DNA of 64,000 bases from Sinonovacula constricta (lineage: Eukaryota > Mollusca > Bivalvia > Cardiida > Solecurtidae), in the NCBI GenBank assembly GCA_007844125.1, contig CM017561.1, positions 20,691,723 to 20,755,722 of the forward strand, in the 5' to 3' direction. The notes under the pieces are model-generated. The model ran no database searches and was not told where the DNA came from. It was given only the letters and a program-made list of their open reading frames with translations. Numbering within the stretch: position 1 is the first letter of the stretch; each line of letters begins with the position of its first letter. Below are positions 37,305 through 52,034 of this stretch, piece by piece. Both the position numbers and the translations under genes were made by a program.

Positions 37305-37705
37305 TTTGGTATATGTTGCAATGCTCGTAAGACTTTTTCATATATACTTATTCATAATTACAGCGTTACTTGTGCAGTGTGGCGGTCGAATAAAAACTCT
37401 CCCCGTGAATGTAATCTACGTTGTCTTTTTATTAATACTTTAAGGATTGTGACGTATTATTAAATAGATTGGGTTTCCTGTCATCTTGCATTTGAGAAAC
37501 CCCTCAGAAAGTGCAAGGTTAGAACTCTGTAAAACCGGACTGATAGTTCCAAGGGGTAACTGTTGTGTTTGCTCTTTTTGTTAAATGACTCATCACAGAT
37601 TTGTTCTTACTTTTTGTTTTACATGTTAATACATTTGTCCTGTGCATTTTGAAATGTTTGTGCATGTTGCAATGCTCATAGGACTTTGCCATTTATTCGT
37701 ATTAT
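37305..37705 (+). repeat. Hairpin-core repeat in unit 2, body deleted
   Basis: Keeps the first tail (GGTATATGTTGCAATGCTCG), the body start TTACTTGTGCAGTGTGGCGG and the second core and tail. About 290 bp present at 21361-21655, including the CT tract, are gone at 37457-37465. Confidence 0.75.
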
Positions 37706-38224
37706 TAAAGTTAACAAGCTTCACCAAAGTGACAATTTAGACAAAACTTTAGCACAAAGGATAATTTGGCAAGTTTCCAAGTATAATTAATGATTTTCTA
37801 AAAATACTAAATGCATACTTATTGCGAAATACTTAAATACCTCAAAATTTAGTAGGGCATATTTCAATATCTATAAGGTACCTTTTTTTCCATTTTAAAA
37901 AGAAAAAAAAGGTTTGGAAATTTAGAAATTGTGGTGTAATGAGTTTTATAACGATCGCCTGTCAGAAATCATTATACCGTCAAATTTATAGTATTAGTGT
38001 TTTCTCTACTGACAAAGTAAAATCCAGTTTGGACAGAGCTCAACTACTTAAGGTTAAGAATTTTAAAAATCAAGGAATCGGCTGTTAGGTTTGATCATCG
38101 TATGTAAGAGCAAAAGCTGCTCCCAACACTGATTTAATCGAGCCTCAATGACAAGAAGGTTTTCCTGGAATATTGTCCTCTTTATATTGACATAGTAAAT
38201 TATGCTCATAACAAACATCCATCG

Positions 38225-38295
38225 GTCCTGTTCTGCAGATGCCTTTCGCCCATTTGGTGAACAGTTTCCAATCCCTTTACCTAACAGAACAGGAC
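38225..38295. other. Long-loop inverted repeat, unit 2
   Basis: GTCCTGTTCTG (38225-38235) and CAGAACAGGAC (38285-38295); the counterpart is 22438-22510. Confidence 0.6.
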
Positions 38296-38721
38296 ATGGA
38301 GCAGACCACGAGAGTGACAGCTTTCAGTTAGTTTCTTACACTGATGAATGACTTTTGTATAAGTTCCGTTCAAGATGTTCTGCAAAATTATTAAATGTTC
38401 AGAAACACATCATATAAATCTCGTAATTTGACGTTATAATATTTCGGTTTCCTGCTCGATACCTATATAATATGACAAACATGTTAAGAAAAACTGAACG
38501 GCGCTGACATGAGTGGGTATTGAAAGGAATGTTAATGGTGATTATCTAGTAAGAACCAAAGACAAAGGCAAAACTACAAACAGTTTTCTATATATAGGAA
38601 GTAAAGTTTCCATTTTAATTACGACAAATAATTGTTTCATGTTCAATTGCCACAACACAAAGTCACACACACAATTTAAGGTAAAATAAACACATCTATG
38701 ATATTACACTGGAAGAGAAAA

Positions 38722-38772
38722 CCCAGCAGTTACCGCCTGTGAATGATTAGTCGGCAAGTGGACTGTCATTGT
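38722..38772 (-). repeat. Degenerate hairpin-core copy, unit 2
   Basis: Paralogue of 22930-22985. Confidence 0.6.
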
Positions 38773-39015
38773 TACTGTTCACTGGCGTTACAATTAACAT
38801 GATTGCCTAAAAATAAAATAAACTATTCTCTGAAAATCATACATTTCTTACCTGTGTGTTTGACGCTAAAATAAATAGAAGGAAAGAAACACCGAACAGA
38901 AAACACCATAAACCACCTATAGCGTGGCGATTTGAACACGTGTATTTCATGCAATACACTTGTTATATGAGTGAGATATGAATGGCTAAGGGTACACAGT
39001 GATAAACATACTTTT

Positions 39016-39275
39016 GCCATTGTTTTTATTGGGGTATTTACATTGTTTATATACAGGTTCAGAGTTGGCTTATACCAAGTTTATTGTACCCGATGTAGAT
39101 ATTTACTATTTGTTGTCTCACTTTGTGTTACTTACACTTTGCCTTTGAGAAAAATCTTCAGGAAATGCTAGGTTGTATCTCTCCACAAACTAACAGGTGA
39201 AAAATCTTTGCTTTTTCTCCATATGTGTGTTATCTATTCTCAGTGTTTATATTCATTAACCAGAGCCTTTCTCTA
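39016..39275 (+). repeat. Degenerate hairpin-core element, unit 2
   Basis: Paralogue of 23235-23510, with GTTGTCTCACTTTGTGTTAC closer to the family consensus. Confidence 0.55.
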
Positions 39276-40610
39276 GTGGTAGTTTAACTTTTAATACTGC
39301 ACTTAATTCCCATTGAACCTTTTAATAGTTTCTTTTTACGTAAAGCCAGGTTGAACTTCTAAGGAGTGAAAATGTGTATGCTGTCCCTTAAAAGAGTAAA
39401 AAGAACCCGCATGTCATTACAAAAAGCAATAGGTAATAGCTATTTAATATCCTACAAAACCTACAAAATGTTTATTTCAGCAATTAATTCTGGCTTTGGT
39501 CATTATTTGTATTCGTTTACATTTCTCAAGATTAAAGAAAAGAACAATACAGTTTTAGTTTGCTAGCGTGTTCACACATTCCACGGAGCTTAACATTAAA
39601 TGTGCATGTGTATGTTGTCATTGCAAGTATCATTAACCATATGATGTTGAGGTAATTAATATTACCGTTTTATCCCTACGTATATACGGTCACCATAGAC
39701 ACTTATATTTTTGTCGTGTTTTTTTTTTTCTTTCTTTCTTCTTTTGTTGTTGTAAAAATCAAATCATTTAATGCATACTTTCTTAGTGTGCTGCATATTT
39801 CAGAATTATAAATGTAATATTTAAACTAAACTTAATAAAGTTAATTGCCACTGAATCAAGTTAAAAACAATTATCATCTTCAAAACACACTTAATTTTAG
39901 GTAGGTTTGATGCACTTTTTTCACTGTGATAGTGTCAGAAAATCGCCATGATATATATGCATGGACTTTTGAATAGTTTAAATATCAACCTATAGTTTTT
40001 CCTTTCGTTCACATAGCTGTCAGATGAAACTTTACCATATTCTGGTAGTGAGGATTTTGCTTTCCTAATAACGCAAGTATTAAATTATCATAAAAAACAA
40101 CTAAATTTGCGATTGCATTGGTTGTTGATATTTTTAAAACAATGACCAGGAAATACGCGGAATTGAAATAGAACAGCCAAACAGGGAAAGTTCAGCCTAT
40201 ATTGTTTTAGCCTATTTATAAACAGTTCCAGTCTAGTTAAGCATTTTCAGACTATTAGAGCATACAGTTAGAGTCTAGTTGGATATGCAGTTGGAATTTG
40301 TTGTGTTTGGGTTAAAAAAATATTATCTATAAATAAATATAAATAAATTATAAAAATATTATTTAAATGTAAAACATAAACAACTTTGCACACTCTCTGA
40401 CTTGCTTTCCATTTTAACTTGAAAACATGTAAGTGCATTATCATATATCCCGGCTATTAAATTGTTTCGGTAAAATAAAGGATACTTATTGAGTCGACTG
40501 ATATCTTGAATGCACAGCATATATTAATATATTACTCAGATGTGAATATTGCTGCAAACCCGCTTATAAATATTGAATAGGTATCTAGAAATGACCATAA
40601 AATGTATACA

Positions 40611-43600
40611 TTAAGCAAGTGTTTTAACTTTACAAATTGGTAAATGAGTGTTTTGTTTATAAATAATCTATCTTTGAAAACGGTCAAAGGCTAAAGGTTG
40701 TTTAATTAACAAGTATTATTGTATATAACAATTAACCGTTTTATTTAACAAAAGGCATGTACAATATTAAATGGAGATAAAAGGAGAAACATTAATAAAT
40801 TAATTAAGTAGCATTAGCCAAAACCAAAGGATAGTTATTTAACCATCGTCTCGATGTCTTATGAACACATTTTATAGGATAAGAACATTAATAGTTTTAT
40901 GGAAAATTAACTGTTACTTAATCCATGGTTTATGTCTGCTTATATATTTTTTAAATGTGGGAAAAGAACCTTTTCCATGTACCGCCTAAATGTGTCTTTC
41001 CTTTTTTCATTAACAAGCAGTGCACCTGAAAAATAACTTGCCACTTTTTGAAATGCAATAAAAATCATTTACAGATATTATTTATAGTTGAAATTAGCTC
41101 TGGATAATTTACAACGAATAAAATTATATATTTTTAATAAAATATGACATTCCTGAATAATAGTCAGTTTTTTTTAAAATTAATTGTATAATGATAATCC
41201 AAAGTGCACATACTCGAATTAACAGTTGTATAGGCGAGCTTGCGCTTATAACTCACATCACATGTATTCAAAACATGCTTGCAATTAAGCATAATTATAT
41301 GTAATGTCGTAAACGTACCTTTACTTATATAACATGATATTTATCTAGTTCTTTTATGGAACCGTTTATCGTATTCGATAAAGAAAATGAAGCTAAACAT
41401 TAAGTTAAAGTATTGCTTAAAACGCATGAAAATAGTATGCTGAGACCTGCCCTGATACAACTCTGAGTGTACATATCACAACTAGTGTATGAGCTCTAGT
41501 CGTTGGAATGTCAACCTTAATGCACTTAAGAATAACAAGGAAGGTCCATTTAGTCTTATTGTATTTGAGATTGTGTTCAGGAAAGGTTGTGTTATAATTA
41601 CAATTTTAAATCTATATTTAAGTGAGTACTTGGATAAAATATATGATCAACACCAATAAAAAATGCTTGCAAAATATACACTTAGCAGAGATTATGTTTT
41701 GTTTAATTGTAATTAAGCATTAATATTCAATTCATTATATATAACTTGCAATTAAATGAGTGCTAACGAGAAAAATGCCATTCTTGTACGATTAAAATGT
41801 TTATTTTCGCTCCTATGAATTAAAATTCAAAAACGTCTTACATAAACCCATGAATCAATCTTTTAGTTTTTTCTTAATTCAAAATTACTTTTTCCAAGTC
41901 ATTCGGATTCAACGACACTTAAAGAGGCCCAAATTCTATCTATGAACCAATACACTAAAAATAATGATGCATTAATTAGACGAATTCATAAACCCTTTTA
42001 TTCCAAAAGTAACAACAAAGTTGCGACATTGATCCCTTATTGTAGTGATTGAAAACTTCTGAAAATGTTTTGAATGTTAATGGTCTGATAAAAGAACGAT
42101 GTTCACCGATCATTTCCTGTCACTACAATCCGAATTATTGACGATAAGAATTTTATAAAGATCTAAATATTTTAAAAATGATTATGATAGACATTAATGT
42201 GTTCCAAAACATGTCTGGTGTTATCTAAGGTCCTATGTCAAACTCATCCAAGCGTTTGTTGTATTTTGGATACAATATCCGGGTCGATAGCCATACATCG
42301 ATTCTCTCCTTCATATTGACAACTGTCTTCAAAAAGGTGTGTTTACTTGCTGCGCTAGTTAATCCTATGATGACAGTAAACATATCTCCCTGACAGGTCA
42401 GGGATCAACTTCGAACTACTTAATGCCCGAAAGAAATGTATACACACAAATCGTCACAGGTTTTTCGACTGGGCAATCCTGCTGTAGGTCATTTTCGTCA
42501 AAGGATTCATACACTAGTATAAACACAACGTCAAACGTAAATAACTTTAGATGTGAAACCCAAACACGTAAATACATTTCCTCACTTTGCCGGAGCTAAA
42601 AGCAAATGCCATGTGCCAATGAATCGCGCTTAGTTAATTTGTCGGGTCCATGGGAAAATATATCGGAGCGTGCCCTGATTCTTATAAGGATATGGCTTTA
42701 AACTATCAAATATTGTATGTCACCAACTCCGCATTTCTTTTTAAAATATATCTCTTTTTAACTAAATCTTATCTTGATAACATAGATTAATACTGTTTTA
42801 AATCATAACGCACATCATAGTCAAAGGTGGTTTGTAAATTAAAAAAGAAGTATATGTAAAATTTAAATCGTTTAAGCACTAAACTGTTAAAAATCACCTT
42901 TGAAAGACTATACACTAGATATAGTTCGAATTCCATTTTATGAGGAAATTGACTTTTAAATGATGAACATGCTCTCCAACATTGGCATGATTTGTCTACA
43001 GTAAGTAAGTTTGTAGGAAACCGGTTAATTGTTTGAAAAAATGATATTTGCATATAACTATGCAAGAATGCCAATTTCAATCACTTGGTAATGATTACGA
43101 AAGGTGTTCATATTACCAACCAATCAACATTTATATTCCTACCAGATTTGTGTATTGCAGAAAACAGTTAACATAAAAAATGGAAATTAAGACAACAACT
43201 CATAGAATTAAATGAAAGTCTAGCTTGCAAAAACATGGAATAACAATAAAACATCATGAACGTAACGAAATCGCGATTACGCAAGACGTGTTGTATAAAG
43301 CAATATATTCTTCTCAATGTTTGTGATTCATATTACTGTTGCAGCGCACATTTGTTTGTTATTTAAATGACAGTAATCGTTTTCCCCTTTGACTGATGTG
43401 TACCATATTGGTGGCGTTTACGACTTCGCTAACATCAAATTGATGTATGGTCTCTTTGGGAGCAGATGGGCATTGACTCCAAAAGACGATATAACAAACC
43501 CAGACATTCCGTCCTAACGTCAACCTAACTTGATTGTCACCTGTTATATTTTATTTACACCAGACGACTTGTTGAGTAAACCCAGTTATTCCTCAGGAAA

Positions 43601-45344
43601 GACTTCATCAGGACATTCAGCAATCTATTTTCTATCTTGAAATATTTGTACAGTGTCTTTAGATTTTACATCGACCCGGCGGTAACTCTTTCGGTTGCTC
43701 CATTTTATGTTATTTACAGTTTCATCTTCTGTCTCTCAATCATTTTAGTGGCAGATGAGTACTTCTGTTGTGTTTCTTTTTCAAATTAATAATAAATTGT
43801 TACTCAGAGTACCTTGCCTTGCTTCCGTATCAAGACCTTACCACGTGTCAGGCATTATGTCTTAACATTTTACCTGTGGCGCCTTTAATTAAGTTATCAA
43901 TGTGACATTATCTTTTTATTAATTTTGCATTTATTTTTGTCCTCACGTACTTCCTAACATATATTTTATATATGCAACTGAACGTGTATTCGCCCTTTTA
44001 CAACTTCGGCCTATACATCTTTAACAAAGAGTTTGTTTTCTAAATTGGAGTGTATATTATAAACTCTAGCAAATGTAAAATAATTTTGCCTAACTCCGTT
44101 AAGAGTAAGAACATTTCAATAAATTAACCGGTTTAAGCATTAACAGTTTATTATGACTTATGATATGCATATCTTTCCATCACAAATAATTTACACGGCT
44201 GCTAAAACGGAAAATATTTATTTCACCAATTACATATAGAAACAAAATCTTTACAAACTGTACTCTACAACCTAAAAGTGTTGCGTGTTATTCCGTCCGC
44301 CAAAACTTAGTATCCCTAGCGGATTTGTCTGAGAAGAATTGTCGCTCTAGATCGCTCTAGGTGAATTAGACAAAATACTTTAAAAAACATGAAGGACGAT
44401 GCATCTAATGATCTTTAGATGGATATTGAATTCAAATAGCATTTGTACAAACCAAATTTTAAATGTCAAATATCTTGATTTTAAAAACAGCCATAATGAG
44501 GATGAAAAAAGACATCACCATCAACAACAACCAAATCACAATCACATTGATAATATTGGATTGAAGGTAATGAGCGTTTAGGTTTAAAAAAGCAATAAAT
44601 GGTTGATAATTTTGGTGTTAACTGCTTGGAAATATATATATAAGAAAAAACAACATTCGCCAGACATGTTTTAGTGATATAGTCTTAAGCATTTCTTATA
44701 TGTACATTATAAAATAAGTAAATTTTCAACTAGCTTTGAAATGTACCTACATGGAATAATTTAAAAATTCTTGAAGCAAGCAAATACAGAAGAATTACAT
44801 AACATGTATCTGTGTAAGAAAATGTTCCCGGCTTATTGAATATGTCGCTATATCACAAAGGTACATTGCTACATAGATTTTAGTAATATTGCTCATGTAA
44901 CAATGTATTACCTTTTAATCCTGATCAATATATTTGATGGCAATTTATTTCTGATTTACCATTGAATACCTGAATACCAGTCTCTTGAAATACAACAGTG
45001 TGGATTATCCCGCTGGTTTAATGGCTCGTTGGAGTGTCAGAGGTATAATAAGTATATAAACGTATCATTTTTGGACCGGTGTTACAGTGGATTGTGACAT
45101 TATTATTTTTTCTAAATAAATATTGAAATGGCATGTCACCTTTTTATATTAGATTTTAAATTTATGGTGTTTTGTTTGACAAAGTATAAATATATAACGG
45201 CGAACGAAGGTAAATTTAGCGGAATATTTATCTTATAATACTAAAATTATTCTGAACATTGCTGTCGCATTTAAATGAGCGTACGTAGAAAATAACAGAA
45301 ATAGACACAGCAACATGTCACATTGACAATACCCTGTCAATACA
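40611..45344 (+). other. 4.73-kb block present only in unit 2
   Basis: Absent from unit 1 at 24707-24711. Both boundaries carry ATACA. There are no terminal inverted or long terminal repeats and no transposase or reverse transcriptase frame. A degenerate hairpin-core copy lies near 43660-43765 (CCCGGCGGTAACTCTTTCGG). The short palindrome CCCTGACAGGTCAGGG is at 42388-42403. Microhomology at the ends fits loss from unit 1 slightly better than insertion into unit 2, but neither is excluded. Confidence 0.75.
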
Positions 45345-46112
45345 GAAGGAAAAAAATTACATCAGTTTTAAGCAACAGAAATCTTAGATATATTTAACTG
45401 AAATAGGGATTTTTTTTTATTATCCTTCATCTTAGAGAGCTTTACAGTAAAGATCATTTGATCCAGCCAAAGAAAGAATGGACACCCAAAAGGTCGATAA
45501 AATCACAGCACGTATCGAGCAGTATGTTATTGTTCTTGGTTTAATCATGAAATAATATGTGTGTCAGGAATCATACAATTTAAAGGCTGATCCAGTTAAA
45601 TATTTTTATATGATTATTCAACTGGGCCGACTAATGAAGGCCTGACCTGCATTATTGATCATGTTGTTGTTTTTTCAGTCAGATTTTGCCAGGAAAAAAC
45701 GAATGCAATAGGTTAAATTGCTATGTCGCATTATACTACTAGCAATTTTAGACTGCATCAGTATTTAAGGGCAGTACACAATACTGGGTTGACTAGGGAC
45801 AGTGTCATATAATGACAATCTTGTTTTTCTTTGTCAATCGTTTTTCTTACTAAAGAATTGTTTGTAACACTATACATCTGAGAAACTCGTTTATATACAG
45901 CATAGACAATCCTTTACTGGTACAAATGTATGTCTTGGTCTAGAAGCATTAATGTGTTAGTCGAAAACAGATGTATTCAGAGCATTGCCAATAGTGACCA
46001 TGTAAGTGACAGACACTCCATCTCTGTAACTCCTATCACAGTCTTTTGTTGAGAATAAGTACCACAAAGTCTCTCACATCCAGTTTAACTAACGTCTAAC
46101 GTTTGGGATGTA

Positions 46113-46545
46113 AAAAGTGTAAAAAGGGTAAATAAGAAAAGGTAATATTAGAATTTACATCTAACTACCTCTAGACGGAGGCTAACAAGGTAAAAGTAAA
46201 CGTGATAAAACACTGAGATGAGACATAGCACACACAATGACAAAACAAACGCCTTGGTAACGGTCAGTCGGCAATAGGACCGACTGGAAAAAAGTTTTCT
46301 TTCTTCCTTTTCGTTTTGTATAGTGTATGTAGTTCCTTGCATTTACTGTTGTAGCATTCGTCGCTCATTCATCTACTCCCTATGCAGCTGCATATTATCA
46401 TTTTTCTCACTTTGATTGGATATTTTTCTCTTAGAAATAATTACAGCAACGCAGAGTTTGAACCCTTAGCACGATTTAGGAAATCCAATTAGTCCATTTG
46501 TTGATTGTCTATTCCAAGGAGGTAAGAATTTGTCTAGTCATAATG
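46113..46545. repeat. Head-to-head pair of hairpin-core repeats, unit 2
   Basis: Paralogue of 25470-25890. The minus core here reads GCCTTGGTAACGGTCAGTCG, nearer to the consensus. Confidence 0.65.
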
Positions 46546-49500
46546 ATTATGGCTTTTACGTTTACGTTTCGTTTTAATGAGTTTATATTTTATTATTTTT
46601 AATATATTTTGTACTTCATACTTTTGTTAAAAATATTTTTAAATGACCATATGATCATATCGGCATTTAGGACCGCTTTGAACATCTCGTGATAAATTGT
46701 TTATAAACCGAAAATCAAATTTACAATCGTTTTCCGCAATTGTGTCAGCGATATATTGCTTTAATTGAGAGATGTTGATTGCAATAATTTACACAAGTTT
46801 AATTAATAGATTGCAACAGCTCATTGTGTTACATGTTTAAAGGCTTGTAAATATGCAAAATGAATGTTGAACTACAGTGTGATCTTGCATAACTTTTATG
46901 TACGCGGCAAATATATAGCTTTGCTTTCGGTCTTATCTGTGTTCTAATCAAGACACCAATCCATTTCATTTGGTTCGGATTTTTTATAGTCGCAAGCAAA
47001 GAGAGGAATCTAATTTACGAGGTTTTTATCCGCATTCTCTCCAGACAATAAAGCTGAACACATACATGATACATCGGATGTTTTTCACGATACACCAGAA
47101 AATTAGGTTTAGGGTTCGTCCTCGTAATGATCTCACGATTGATTCCACAATTTACTTTTCCGAACTTAGCCTTATTCATGTGCAAGGAATGCAAATGTCT
47201 GTATATATGGGTCTTCGTTACTGGTATTGTGGATTCTAGTGTAAAATTACGGCAGTATGTTCACTGCATGGACAGTAGTTCAAATATTTAACGCATGAAG
47301 ATGATAAAGGCATTAAAGTTGAGACATTGATAATAATTAAAATGGTAGTTAATTGTTCATTCAAGCAAATGAAAAAAGTATTTTCGAAGTTGGAAGTACG
47401 TGTATGTTATTTTCATCAAAGCCATCCTTTATTTCTCTATGCTGTTTTATGCCTCGATATGTTTCCTGTACAAAAGGTTTCTATGATGTGTGGATTCTGC
47501 TAGAATGCACTGACAATTCCAATTCCAAACAGTTTAAATTGCTCTGGTAATTGATATGTTTATAAAATGCTGCCACCAATAACACATTCAAATATATTTA
47601 TTTACGATAACATAAAATATTCAAGAAAAACAACTGCAAACTGAGAGAAAAAAAGTACCAATTTTATCGATATCATTATAATATTAACTTTTCTAATAGA
47701 AATATAACAGCTGTCTTAGTAATCGCAGAGGGCCGATGCGTTACGCTTGATATAAAGTACAAACAGAAATGGTACACGAGACAATAGAACTCAAGTTTAT
47801 CGTCTAATATTTGCTTGAGGTCTAAATAACTGAAATAAGATACAACAGTTATATTCATATTGCTTTGACAGAGTGGCAGTAAAGGCGTTGTCTGACAGTT
47901 TGCCTATATCAAATTTTACGCCTGGGTGTTAACATTTGGTCAGCATTGGTTCATTAGCATGTCCCATGGTCTATGTTGTCACTACCTCGGTTGTTACACA
48001 ATACTAATCGTAAAATAATTCGCTAAAAATTTTCCAATTTTTTAATCAAGCACGATGGGGATTTCAGCTTAAGTAGATATGGACGTCGGTTCGAAGTACC
48101 AAGATGATGACATAATGTAATATCAAAGGTGATAACTTTGTCATATATTCTTATTACTTTAAAAATAACTACCTGTGTTGCATGGCTCATTTAGGATATG
48201 TTTGTTTTGGAGAGCTCGGTGGGGTTATGCTTCACTGTTCTCAAATATATTGGGCATTTGAGTAAACAGCATTTCGTGGGAATTGTTCAGGTAACAGCAT
48301 TTAATTGTACGTTTAAGAAGACTTTCGTCAAACCCGTCGGAAACCACCTTTGAATGCATTTACATTTGATAAGTTTCCTATGTCGTTCTGATGAAAAGTA
48401 AATCTACTGGATAATGTGTTTGCTCTATATCTAGACGTTGTTGAAGGCAGTCTTGGGTTGGTCGTTTTTACATTTACCATAAAGTTTATGTATATAAGAT
48501 GTTTCTTTGTGTTGCTTTTTCACTTAAAACTTGAAAAGCGGTTACAATACATAATTTAGATGTAACGTTCTGAGTGAGAGTAAACACCTGTATATTGTTC
48601 TTAACGTTTAAAAAAATATGCAAAAATGTGTAACCAGTTTAATTCCTTCTTCGAACACTACAGTAATGTAGTAATGTGTTGACTTAAATTATGCTATGTA
48701 TGCTTATAGGTGTATGGGCCTCCTGCAATGTATGTATAAGTATAACAGTGAATTCAAAACTGTTCTAGATGACTAAACCTTAAATTTATTTGCCAAGTGT
48801 GCAATTCTTGGCTAATCATTACATAAGGAATGCAGGTTTTTGTCTGCGCTGGCGGCTAGGGCCTCAAATTTTGTTTATATTGTAGAAATTGTAAACATTT
48901 ATCACATTATCGTGACAGTTTAAGGCAGTTTAAGGCAACCGAAAGGGTAATTTTGATAAAATTATGAAATACAATGTCTGGAGGACAGATTGCCTTTCAT
49001 AACAGTTTTCATAAAGATTTGATCAAAACAGTTAGTCGAAAGTAAGACTAGATCATATGACAATACCAACACGGTATTCAAGCTAGATGTAACAATGACA
49101 AAATGTGAGTGAACAAAAATTAAACGGAAAATAAACTGCCATTAAGTAAAACGACCGTTTAGAGTGCAAGATCCGATTTTTTAAGAAGCCATGACCTCGT
49201 GCTTATAGAGCCAATTCGCTGAGAATATTAAAAAGTTTTCTTAGTGTTTTTTTTTTCTCCCTATCAAAAGAGTCATGTGAAAGGATTATATTTGCCTTGA
49301 CATGATTAAGTGTAGTTAATGGTTCTTAGATACTGCTTCTTACTTACAAAAAAAATGAAATTAATTTATATTTTTTTCACCTGTTTATTTTGCTTCTATG
49401 TAAAGCACTATTTAATTTATTATAATAATATTAAGATAAAACACGACAGTTTGAGCGATTCAAATCTTAAACAACCAAGTTAATAAATGACTGAATTTTC

Positions 49501-51785
49501 CACAAACTGCTGTTTATTGATGTCGTTCATCTACATGAAAAGTAAAACGGAAACACTCCACTTTTTGTCACAAATATATATTTCCAGTCTGATACACGGT
49601 GCACAGGTTGCATTTTTAAACTAAGAAAACCACGTGACTACTTACTTCTAAGATCACCTTATTTATCACCCATGAACGCCGGTGTATTTTAAGTAAAAAG
49701 AACAACATCGTATCAGTTATACTACTAGTTTTCAGATCTACCTGACTCCAAAAAAATATTATGTATCGCTTGAATTCGCGTCATGTTTTCCATGATAATT
49801 TAATGTAAAACAAGTATTCTGAAATGCCTTATAGTTTTGATAGGATCCTAATGTATTTTTGTGTTAATCGTTTATCGTTTAGAATTGATACAATATTCTG
49901 TGATACGTGTATGGCTTGTTTGACAGGCGTTTAATATATTTTTTGGCAAACAGCATTTAAGAGTGAGAGATAAAGATTATTTAATATGTCTAATGTCCAG
50001 CTCTTTCAAGTAACATGCACAGATAGAAGCCGTCTGAAATAAGTGAACACAAATTTTACGCATCGAATTACACGTCTTTCTAAGCATACAAAACATTATA
50101 CAAGTTAAATTAGAAAGTTGAATTGTCGACGTAAGCAATATATTTTATCCATTGTTCTAATAGATATTGCTTATTTTGTTATATATTACTTATAGTTTTA
50201 CTGTTGTACATTGAAGTTGTACATTTTTATTCTAATGGTCGATTCATCAGCAAGCGTTAGAACTCGTATCTGTTTGTTATAGGAGTTAGGAAACCAAACC
50301 TAACATCCAGATCAATAATGGCAAAAATCTAATTTCGGTTACAGTATGACAACTATACAGTGCATGCATTAAGGAGTGAAAAGGTCTTAAGCACTATATT
50401 CGTAGATGTATTTGTGTTGTAGAAATCTTACTGGATAATGTTCCTTGTCCCACGCAGTAGGGGACTCGGCTTTGTGAAATAACATCAGTGTAAATTATCA
50501 GACAGGCATCTATTTTACATCAGGATCTAACGACAGTACTAACTTATTTTACGTCGACTAAAGTTGTTTGTTTCTAGGTTTCATAAAAGAACATTTATTA
50601 CAATTTATATTTAACACATTACATGTATATGTGATATAAGTTAAGATGTTTGTAAGCCGATTATAGAATGTTATTTAAAAGAAAACAGATTGTTCGCGTG
50701 TTCTACCTAGTAGAAAAGGGGTCCTTACATAAGTTATATTGATACCTGTACAAACATAATTTATATGCATTCCTCTAAACTATATGCTTAATTCATTGTT
50801 ATGTTTTCTTTAAAAACAACACATTTAAACCAAGTTTTGCAGTATCAGTAGAAATAATGTGTATGATTTAATAATAAGGTTTAGTAGGATTTTTATTTTC
50901 TTTAAGCATAACACAGTTGATGAACATTATTACCAATAACTTATACATTTTTTATTGTACAGTTGCTCTCTAAGAAGTGTAACAGTGAACAATTAGGCAT
51001 TTATACCATGACTTTATTTGTAATATAAAATGTTTTAAAATAATTTGAAACACACTTTACATAAAGAATTAAATTTCCTTACCTACACTAAATTGTATTG
51101 AATCATTTCCCTGTTTGTAACATATTTAAGGGCATGCAGAAGTTCTATATTTTCTTGACTAATTTTCTGAAATTCTATTGAGAAACCCAATTTCCAATGA
51201 ATGATATCAATAAATATAATTTATCAGAACACTAAGTTGAATATTGATTAAAAAAATGGAACAAGAAAATTACAGTATATCTATTTACGAAAATATTGCA
51301 ATGTCATACATCTGCACAAAAGGTGCACCTACGGTCTTTTATCTTGAATTGAATAGATAAAGAAAATATGCTACATGTTTTAATAATGTAGTGTGATATT
51401 TTGCTTCCATTTTCATATAATGTTATTTACAGACTCTGTTAATCTTTAGCGACGTATAATCACTTCTAATTTATGAACAACTTCGATACAAAAACATACG
51501 ACTTGTGCAACACTTAATGAGGCACTATTTAAATGTGGAAAACTAAATAAACAAAAATACCTTGTATACGAACAATATTTTCATATACTAGTTTTCTTTG
51601 ATCAACCTAAGTTTAAAAAATGGATATTCTAAGGGTAACTGAATTTAAATTATTCACAAATCTTGCGTGGCTGTGCAACAACATATACATAAAAGACTTT
51701 GTCTTTACAATTTGAATTACCCCACACTTACCTCTTTAAGTGCTTATTGCTAAGTCTTATTGTTCATATAATTATCTCATTTATT

Positions 51786-52034
51786 GATCGGCTTGTGGGT
51801 CGGGAGGTCGCGAATTCAAACCCCAGCCGGGTCAAGCCAAAGACTTTAAAGCTGGTAGTAGTGTCTTCCCTCTAAACGCTCGAGACAGCATTACGACTGA
51901 CTCGCAGGTGTAAGTATAATGGACCGTTTTCATATAATTAATCGGGTTCAGTCCCTAGGCACCTCATAAGTGTACCTGTACTCAAATGATAGAAATGTCG
52001 CTACACAGTACCGGCAATATCCCAATCCCATCCC
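51786..52034 (+). mobile_element. SINE, unit 2 copy
   Basis: Paralogue of 31076-31310 with a 15-20 bp difference in the middle (GTTTTCATATAATTAATC after ATGGACC). The B box is damaged to GAATTCAAACCCC. The same ATTTATT flanks are at 51779-51785 and 52035-52041. Confidence 0.8.

Noticed and set aside
42388..42403. CCCTGACAGGTCAGGG as an operator-like site
   Set aside because: A 7-bp-arm palindrome is expected by chance in 64 kb and has no context supporting function.
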